From positions 80,036 through 91,566 of the forward strand of contig CAJTON010000004.1 in the NCBI GenBank assembly GCA_910577605.1: a DNA stretch of 11,531 nucleotides. The letters run 5' to 3'. The DNA comes from an uncultured Butyrivibrio sp. Lineage in GTDB: Bacteria > Bacillota > Clostridia > Lachnospirales > Lachnospiraceae. Within the stretch, counting starts at the first letter, position 1. Every line of letters starts with the position of its first letter. Of the stretch, positions 6,692 to 11,531 are shown one piece after another. The notes under the pieces were generated by a model that was not told the origin of the DNA, did no database searches, and was given only the letters and a program-made list of their open reading frames with translations. The position numbers were made by a program, and so were the translations under genes.

Positions 6692-6735
6692 ACAGCAGAA
6701 CACACATGGCACAGCCGATATGTTCTGCTGTTTTT
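6692..6735 (+). terminator. Strong intrinsic terminator after the ABC-F gene
   Basis: A perfect 11-base-pair stem (6692-6702 with 6721-6731) around an 18-base loop is followed by a run of T ending at 6735. It lies eight bases after the ABC-F stop. On the minus strand the same stem is followed by a poorer TCTTTATG tract, so it may also stop the convergent transcript of the AT-rich cassette. Confidence 0.9.
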
Positions 6736-6750
6736 ATTATGCCGTATTTT

Positions 6751-7743
6751 TCAGAAATTCGGATTGTCGTAGATACAGGCGTCGTACTCACATTTGACAG
6801 GATAGCTGTTTTCGTCGTATGTAAAACGAAACCTTACTATATCCGTATCCCCGTTTTTGCTATATGAATAAAGATAATCGCCGTCTATAAACACCTCATA
6901 TTCATCGCCGATGCTCCATTGCACAACATACGCCTTATACAGATCCGACGCGCGGCAGAGATTACTGTAATCGCAAAGCTTCCTCACTTCTCCCGTATCG
7001 ACTATATACACATATAACCTAGGTCCTTCACATTTCAGAACACCGCCTTCTCCTTCGCCTACCGAAATACCTTCTTCCTCTCCCACGCCCCAGAAGTATA
7101 CGCAGTTATCATGACAGAACAAAAAATCTGGAAATGTAGTATAAATACCGTAACCCGGTATCACGTTTATTTTTCCTGTTTTATCCACCAATACAATATA
7201 ATCTTTTTCCTCTTTATTTGGATTCTTCTGAACCGCGCACATTATACCTACTATATATTCGTCCGTAAGTCCGTAATAATACTCCGCCAATTTGTAATCC
7301 TCATACGGGAACCGCTCCGTGCTGTGACCCTCGCCTACAGATCTGTATGTTGCCTTAGGATCGGTGGTTATCTGTTCCTTCAGTACATATCCTTCCATAT
7401 GACTGTCATACTTGGCTTCCATTCCCGCATTATTCGTTTGTGTCTTTCCTTTGAAATACTCTTCAATTAAATATGGTATTAGCCGTTCGCTTTCCTCAGA
7501 ACTGACCTCATACAGGCCGTTTTCATCGTCATAACAGTACAAAACCTCTTTCTTACTGCCAAATAAATCATGTACATAGTACAACTTTCCATTGTATATA
7601 TTAAGCCACTGTATATATCCTTCGCTGTTTTTTATGGAGCAATCATAAGAACGCAGTACCGTACGTCCAAGCACAATATAAACAATCATGCTCAGAACGA
7701 CAATGCCCAAAATTACCAAACCTATTTTTTCTGATTTTTTCAT
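6751..7743 (-). CDS. Membrane-anchored extracellular protein of unknown function
   Basis: A 330-residue protein with a short basic N-terminus, one hydrophobic segment (about residues 8-26) and a long outer domain. There is no cysteine at the end of that segment, so it is a transmembrane anchor and not a lipobox. The outer domain holds several short strand-rich units of the type (N/D)G-x-L/V-Y-x (around 50-58, 212-218 and 287-305), which suggests a beta-propeller-like fold such as in DUF5050-type proteins; this is only an impression. A Gly/Glu-rich stretch (219-235) sits between two of these units. The start is the ATG at 7741-7743, with AGGAG seven bases upstream. That site overlaps the stop of the upstream peptidase-like gene, ten bases away, so the two are co-transcribed. 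Base use is AT-rich like its partner. No enzymatic motif was seen. Confidence 0.8.
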   Translation of the reverse strand: MKKSEKIGLVILGIVVLSMIVYIVLGRTVLRSYDCSIKNSEGYIQWLNIYNGKLYYVHDLFGSKKEVLYCYDDENGLYEVSSEESERLIPYLIEEYFKGKTQTNNAGMEAKYDSHMEGYVLKEQITTDPKATYRSVGEGHSTERFPYEDYKLAEYYYGLTDEYIVGIMCAVQKNPNKEEKDYIVLVDKTGKINVIPGYGIYTTFPDFLFCHDNCVYFWGVGEEEGISVGEGEGGVLKCEGPRLYVYIVDTGEVRKLCDYSNLCRASDLYKAYVVQWSIGDEYEVFIDGDYLYSYSKNGDTDIVRFRFTYDENSYPVKCEYDACIYDNPNF

Positions 7744-7753
7744 AAAAATACTC

Positions 7754-9031
7754 CTATTTAAACAAATGAACCGTTACGGCATCGGTATATACAGCGTTTT
7801 GGGTATAGCTATTCATATATTGAACTACCCCTGAACGACCGTTCGCAACAGCATAGAAAATCGAACCGTTATTATAAACCCTGATGCCGACGCATACCAG
7901 GCAATGATTTTTATAATATTCATGATTTACCGTTCTTAGTATTACAGGTCTGTTTAACTTTAAGTCTGCGATCATTTCTTCTGCATTTAACGCAACTAAT
8001 TCTCTATAAGTTACCACTGAATTTTTAAATTTAGTATAATTTTGAAGAAACTGAGTCAAGCCTTTAACTAAATTTGCATTAGAAGTTCCGCTGTCATCAG
8101 TTTTCATCAGGCTGTACATAAGCTTGAATCGTTTATATTTATTATTATCACCCACATCAAAAGTTGAATAATAAGTCGAATTTCGGTTGTAATAATAATA
8201 CAGAAGATTTATTGCGGCTGTCGGCGCGCAGCACTCCCATGTGCAATAAAAGTTCTTATCACTTTTAGCTGAATTATAGAAATCATCCATTGTATAAAAT
8301 TTACTGGGTAAATTAGACAGCGTTATTACATCTTCATATCCTTCCTCCGCTTGCTTATTAAGCTTTGAGAAGCCTAATCGTTCACCTGCCGCACCATAGT
8401 ACGCTTCCCTAGCTCCGTTTATCAGTATATCTTCTTCCGCTTCAGCATATTTAATATCATATATATTATACCATTGTGTTTTTATTTCTTCTGATACCGC
8501 ATAACATTTGTTAATATTTTCAACCGTTACCTCTGTCTTTTCGCTGTCGCAATAATAATATGTATTGCTTCGGTCATTATATCCGTAGTAATAAATTCCC
8601 CCTTCATATATGAGCATATCATTTGCGCTCAAATAATCTATATACATGAAGTCTTCATTTTCAGCAAATTCAATTATGGGACTGTATACTCTGCTTCCGC
8701 CTATCACAATATATCCGCACTTCGCATTTGAGTATGTATCCGTCACATTATACACATATGCCGATATATTTCTGTTTGTGTCATAGCACTTAGCTAAGAG
8801 CCAAGCTTCCGAATACTCATTCCAGTTGTCAGCAATCTCATTTTCTACGGCATTAACAATAAAACTCTGAGCAATGTTATAGGCTGTATCTTCGCTTATA
8901 CAATTTTTCTTCATCTCTTCAACATATTCAAAAGATGCCGCATATATTTTCGTTGTTTCAATAATTACACTGTAATTCGCTACCGCAAATGCAACCAAAA
9001 GCATAAAAATTTTTTCTATTTTTCTGTTCAT
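7754..9031 (-). CDS. Secreted papain-fold cysteine-peptidase-like protein (C10/C39-like), with propeptide
   Basis: A 425-residue exported protein. The N-terminus is a signal peptide: basic MNRKIEK, hydrophobic core at about 8-24, likely cleavage after YAA near residue 32. Residues ~45-125 (DTAYNIAQSFI ... GYIVIGGSRVYSPIIEF) resemble the inhibitory propeptide of streptopain-type (C10) peptidases. The C-terminal half has a papain-like active-site arrangement: CCAPTAAINLLYYY (Cys267/Cys268 onward), His376 in NHCLVCVG after the RPVILR strand, and Asn397 in VANG. The usual upstream glutamine of the oxyanion hole is not evident. The start is the ATG at 9029-9031, with AGGTG seven bases upstream. 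It is the first gene of a two-gene unit with the anchored protein downstream. Hand count of one line (8161-8220) gives 18 of 60 G/C, against 38 of 60 at 4501-4560. The peptidase call is an inference from motif order; the substrate is unknown. Confidence 0.78.
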   Translation of the reverse strand: MNRKIEKIFMLLVAFAVANYSVIIETTKIYAASFEYVEEMKKNCISEDTAYNIAQSFIVNAVENEIADNWNEYSEAWLLAKCYDTNRNISAYVYNVTDTYSNAKCGYIVIGGSRVYSPIIEFAENEDFMYIDYLSANDMLIYEGGIYYYGYNDRSNTYYYCDSEKTEVTVENINKCYAVSEEIKTQWYNIYDIKYAEAEEDILINGAREAYYGAAGERLGFSKLNKQAEEGYEDVITLSNLPSKFYTMDDFYNSAKSDKNFYCTWECCAPTAAINLLYYYYNRNSTYYSTFDVGDNNKYKRFKLMYSLMKTDDSGTSNANLVKGLTQFLQNYTKFKNSVVTYRELVALNAEEMIADLKLNRPVILRTVNHEYYKNHCLVCVGIRVYNNGSIFYAVANGRSGVVQYMNSYTQNAVYTDAVTVHLFK

Positions 9032-9098
9032 ACATATACACCTGTTAAATTAATATTTTCACCTTTGCATTATAATTTATCTAATATTTTACTATTTT

Positions 9099-9128
9099 AG
9101 TTTATCACTATTATATTTTGTACGTCAA
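9099..9128 (-). promoter_or_regulatory. Probable promoter of the AT-rich peptidase cassette
   Basis: On the minus strand TTGACG (9123-9128) is followed after 18 bases by TAAACT (9099-9104), preceded by TGA, an extended -10. The start would be near 9091, giving a leader of about 60 bases. The rest of 9032-9227 is AT-rich and holds nothing else that I can recognise. Confidence 0.55.
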
Positions 9129-9227
9129 GCTTTAATAATATCTGCTTTATCATTTTCATGTATCAGGCTTAGCGCATACTTTAACATCTATGAAGTACAA
9201 ATCCGCATGTCAAAACTATAAACATAA

Positions 9228-9263
9228 AACGGAGCAAACCGGAATTTCCCGGTTCGCCCCGTT
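9228..9263 (-). terminator. Intrinsic terminator after the toroid-protein gene
   Basis: Two 15-base arms (9249-9263 and 9228-9242) pair around a six-base loop, starting 28 bases after the stop of the gene at 9292. The stem contains two A-C mismatches if read on the plus strand but two G-U pairs on the minus strand, so the minus-strand RNA is the one that folds fully. A TTTTATGTTTAT tract follows. The plus strand also has a T-rich tail, so some bidirectional activity is possible. Confidence 0.8.
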
Positions 9264-9291
9264 ATTTTTATTTACAGTCTGCATATAATTC

Positions 9292-10212
9292 TCAGCCGAA
9301 CTCCTTAAGAAAGCTCATTTTTTCGATCAGCTGCACAGACTTCCACCAGTTTGCCGCAAGCGTGTATTCCTTATAATCGTTGCACCATATCCACGGCAGA
9401 TTATATGAGCCGTCCTCAAGCTGACTTCCGGCAATAAGCTCGCATTCCTTTCGGACAAGCTCCTCGTTGCCTTCATAAAACATACTGTCCTTACCGCGGA
9501 CAAACGCAGACGGCTGGCACACATACTCCACGCCCCACTTGTCCGTATCACGACAGATGTCGGCGCCCGCCTCCTCCTTCAGCTTTTGCGCAAATTCGTC
9601 CATATCCACAAGCTCCGTGCCCGCCTCGGAAAGATAATCGTACAGCCCCGCAAAGCATTTTGTGACGTCCGACCAGCCGAAGGGTACATTTGAACGGAAC
9701 CACCCGTAAGCCTCAAGCGCGATTTCTTCGGCTTTTTTATACAGACTGCTGTCCTTGTCCGCAAAACGCAGTATGAAGCCCGCAAGATACGCGGTGGGAT
9801 TGTATCGGAACGAATCGTCGCTTTCTGTATAATCCCACCATATCGCGTGCGGATAGTCGTCGTTGGATTTTACGGTGTTAAGCCACTGCTTATGCTCTTC
9901 GGAAAAATCCGCCCCGCTGTCAAGATAGCGCAGGATCCCCTTAATTATAGGATGAGAAGCGTCGTCAAAGCCTATCTGCTTTAATATCGATGCCGCGTTC
10001 CACGTCTGAATGGGACAGGAATTCGGATTAAAGCTGTCCGCTTCGAGAGCGTGTGCAAAACCTCCGTCCTCATTCTGAAACGCCGCCAAAACCCGAATAA
10101 CGTCCTCTTTTGCTCCGTCCTCAAAATGATACCTCCAAAGCGCAAGCTCAATCGGCCTTGCGTTGCGGTAAACAAATACTCTTGCCTTTTCAAAAATGTC
10201 ATTATATTTCAT
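9292..10212 (-). CDS. Terpenoid-cyclase/prenyltransferase-like alpha/alpha-toroid protein
   Basis: A soluble 306-residue protein built from repeated helical units of the alpha/alpha-toroid fold shared by squalene-hopene cyclases, protein prenyltransferase beta subunits and complement thioester domains. Visible QW-type motifs are QNEDGGF (46-52) and QLEDGSY (264-270). Other repeat segments are QTWNAASIL (69-77), YNPTAYLAGFILRF (137-150) and ANWWKSVQLIEKM (287-299). The cyclase catalytic DXDD motif is absent, and the chain is about half the length of a true cyclase. It may therefore be a sugar- or lipid-binding or degrading relative; no reaction is claimed. The start is the ATG at 10210-10212, with AGGAGG eleven bases upstream, a rather long gap. 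It is a single-gene unit with terminators on both sides and has the GC-richer base use of the chromosome around it, unlike the cassette to its left. Confidence 0.8.
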   Translation of the reverse strand: MKYNDIFEKARVFVYRNARPIELALWRYHFEDGAKEDVIRVLAAFQNEDGGFAHALEADSFNPNSCPIQTWNAASILKQIGFDDASHPIIKGILRYLDSGADFSEEHKQWLNTVKSNDDYPHAIWWDYTESDDSFRYNPTAYLAGFILRFADKDSSLYKKAEEIALEAYGWFRSNVPFGWSDVTKCFAGLYDYLSEAGTELVDMDEFAQKLKEEAGADICRDTDKWGVEYVCQPSAFVRGKDSMFYEGNEELVRKECELIAGSQLEDGSYNLPWIWCNDYKEYTLAANWWKSVQLIEKMSFLKEFG

Positions 10213-10275
10213 AATTCAAACTACCTCCTGATGCGGTTTTATTTTTTATATTTTTACATATTATTGAATTTTTGT

Positions 10276-10305
10276 ATTGTAAAAAACCGACAGCGCGCAA
10301 ATGAA
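10276..10305 (-). promoter_or_regulatory. Weak candidate promoter of the toroid-protein gene
   Basis: On the minus strand TACAAT (10276-10281) is a good -10 box, but the best upstream partner is TTCATT (10300-10305) with an 18-base spacer, a poor -35. A terminator lies just upstream, so some promoter is expected in this interval. The start would be near 10270, about 55 bases before the gene. Confidence 0.35.
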
Positions 10306-10315
10306 TCCTGGGAGC

Positions 10316-10351
10316 AAAAAAACACGCTGCCCGATAAAGCGGGCAGCGCGC
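10316..10351 (-). terminator. Strong intrinsic terminator of the NYN-GNAT operon
   Basis: On the minus strand CGCTGCCCG (10340-10348) pairs perfectly with CGGGCAGCG (10325-10333) around a six-base loop. Outer G-U pairs lengthen the stem to about 12, and seven consecutive T follow (10316-10322). It begins about 13 bases after the acetyltransferase stop. Confidence 0.9.
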
Positions 10352-10363
10352 CAATTCTCAATA

Positions 10364-10783
10364 TCATTTATCAATATAGCATATCATTCCCGGTCCAAGC
10401 ACCTCCGTCGGTCTCGCCGTAAATCCGTGACTTTCGTAAAAATTCTCTCTTCCTTTCGCGCACATCAGGCAAAGCATCATGCGCGTGCCCGGTCCGGTTA
10501 TGGAAACGACATATTCTCTGAGCTTTTCAAGCATCATTCCGCCGATATTCCTGCCCTGAGCCTTCGGTATCACAACCAGATCCTGCACATAGGATACCAC
10601 CGCGCCGTCTCCTACTATTCTTCCCATTCCGACCGGTTCTCCGTCCAGATACGCGCATACCGTATAAAGCGCGTTCGCAAGAGCGGCGTCCGCCTGCGAA
10701 TCGGAAAGCCTTACCCATCCGACCTGTTTTCGCAGCCCGAGGTATGTATCCCTGTCAAGCATATTTTCTTTGAGTTCCAGCAT
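10364..10783 (-). CDS. GNAT-family N-acetyltransferase
   Basis: A small cytoplasmic acetyl-CoA-dependent acyltransferase of about 139 residues. Motif order is that of GNAT enzymes: an N-terminal strand and helix ending in LRKQVGW (17-23), the VGMGRIVGDG beta-strand pair (51-60), YVQDLVVIP (65-73), the pyrophosphate-binding loop QGRNIGG (76-82) starting a helix, and the C-terminal NFYESHGF (114-121). The acceptor cannot be told; many relatives are uncharacterised. I prefer the ATG at 10781-10783, with GAGGG eight bases upstream, because the protein then begins MLELKEN, like relatives that I recall. The in-frame ATG at 10802-10804 would add seven residues, and its AGAAGG lies in the loop of a small hairpin (10807-10821). 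The gene follows the NYN gene by some 43 bases on the same strand and is followed by a terminator, so it closes that operon. Confidence 0.9.
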   Translation of the reverse strand: MLELKENMLDRDTYLGLRKQVGWVRLSDSQADAALANALYTVCAYLDGEPVGMGRIVGDGAVVSYVQDLVVIPKAQGRNIGGMMLEKLREYVVSITGPGTRMMLCLMCAKGRENFYESHGFTARPTEVLGPGMICYIDK

Positions 10784-10826
10784 ATGATCCGCCCTCTTTT
10801 GCATACGCCGCCTTCTGCGGCTGTCG

Positions 10827-11531
10827 TTAGCTGATATTCAGATTATCTTTGATCCTTTTCCAGTCAGCCTTTAGGATCTTCTGAACGCGTCCCCTGTATT
10901 CGGACTCTTCCTCATACAGATATTTCTGACTTATAAGCCCGTCCAGCGTGGTCTTGACGCGGTCCTTTGAAACCTTATTGTACTCCGCCACATTCTCAAT
11001 GGTTCTGCGGTATGTGGCTACCTTGCCCTTAACCTTAAGATGACGCATCGCGTTGATTATCATCTCGATATAATACGTCTGCTCCTGCGACTGTCTGGGC
11101 ATCTCCACATACGAATTTGCCGAAGATTTGAGCTTGTTGCTTAACGCGTGCTTAACCGCGTAGATTATCACCTTTTTACCAAGCTCGCGAAGATATTTTA
11201 CCGCCAGATCGAAATGTCCGTCGCCCGTAAAAATAATAAAAACATCCGGAGAGCGTTTCTTTGCCGCTGCCCTGTATATGGCGTCCAAAATAATAAAATC
11301 CGTAAAATCCTTATCTACTCCGTCCTTCATACTCGCGGTATGAACTACATTTTTTGTAAATTTCTGAAGTCTTTTAAGCTCGTCCCCTATCGCGTGATTA
11401 TTGAAATCACCGTAGAAATAAACATCTTTAACCTTATATTCACTGCCGATTTCATCGTACCATTCTTCAATATTGGGCGTCATGCCGAACTTATTGGCGT
11501 ATGAGTAAAACCAGTGCTCATAATCCACAAA
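10827..11531 (-). CDS. NYN/PIN-like nuclease-domain protein (LabA/DUF88 type), partial at right edge
   Basis: Probable metal-dependent RNase-fold protein. The in-window part opens with FVDYEHWFYSY, the usual first strand of NYN domains with its acidic residue, so only a few N-terminal residues lie outside. Counting the GTG at 11526-11528 as residue 1, further NYN landmarks are YFYGDF (37-42, D41), the acidic KDFTDFIILDAIY helix (73-85), and IIFTGDGHFDLAVKYLRELGKKV (98-120), where TGDGHF stands for the common SGDSDF. A basic C-terminal half (about 145-225), with helix pairs and the segment VSKDRVKTTLDGLISQKYL, looks like a winged-helix nucleic-acid-binding domain. That GTG is not taken as a start because the frame stays open to the edge and no ribosome binding site is visible. 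The gene is followed by the acetyltransferase without a terminator. The RNA target is unknown. Confidence 0.88.
   Translation of the reverse strand, partial: FVDYEHWFYSYANKFGMTPNIEEWYDEIGSEYKVKDVYFYGDFNNHAIGDELKRLQKFTKNVVHTASMKDGVDKDFTDFIILDAIYRAAAKKRSPDVFIIFTGDGHFDLAVKYLRELGKKVIIYAVKHALSNKLKSSANSYVEMPRQSQEQTYYIEMIINAMRHLKVKGKVATYRRTIENVAEYNKVSKDRVKTTLDGLISQKYLYEEESEYRGRVQKILKADWKRIKDNLNIS

Noticed and set aside
1..11531. Rex operators (TTGTTAA-N4-TTAACAA type) in the window
   Set aside because: Reading both strands of the intergenic stretches gave no match better than isolated half-sites; the 3886-3901 palindrome does not fit.
1..11531. CRISPR arrays, tRNA or rRNA genes, insertion sequences, phage genes
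   Set aside because: No regularly spaced repeats, cloverleaf arms, transposase motifs or terminal inverted repeats were seen.

Overview
The window looks like a chromosomal segment of a Bacillota genome, most likely an anaerobic, gut-type member of the Clostridia. This rests on strong Shine-Dalgarno sequences (AGGAGG type) before nearly every gene, a Rex redox repressor, a YdiF-like ABC-F protein, a trimeric-type purine nucleoside phosphorylase and many short intrinsic terminators. No genus is claimed. There is no phage, insertion sequence, CRISPR array, tRNA or rRNA in it.

Layout, left to right. (1) 1-666, minus: NAD(P)H-hydrate epimerase domain, cut by the left edge. (2) 798-3821, minus: one probable transcription unit, read right to left. 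It has a strong extended -10 promoter, a ~235-base GC-rich structured leader, an ABC exporter ATPase, its overlapping membrane subunit, a terminator-like hairpin, rex, a coiled-coil protein of unknown function, and an intrinsic terminator. (3) 3858-6735, plus: a divergent promoter, purine nucleoside phosphorylase, an ABC-F protein starting 2 bases after it, and a strong terminator. (4) 6751-9031, minus: a markedly AT-rich two-gene cassette with a secreted cysteine-peptidase-like protein and a membrane-anchored extracellular protein, with its own promoter and terminator hairpins on both sides. (5) 9228-10212, minus: a terpenoid-cyclase-like alpha/alpha-toroid protein with its own terminator. 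(6) 10316-11531, minus: an NYN-domain nuclease-like protein, cut by the right edge, followed by a GNAT acetyltransferase and a terminator.

How the parts may work together. The two central operons diverge from promoters whose -35 boxes are one base apart, so the ABC/rex unit and the purine salvage/ABC-F unit may compete for RNA polymerase. In Bacillus subtilis rex and ydiF also lie close together, so this neighbourhood may be an old one in rearranged form. The most unusual part is the leader at 3584-3821. It has mutually exclusive helices, a possible seven-residue leader peptide ending inside a strong hairpin, and no RNA family that I recognise. The AT-rich peptidase cassette is the best candidate for recently acquired DNA. 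All functional statements come from reading motifs by eye; no database search was possible.
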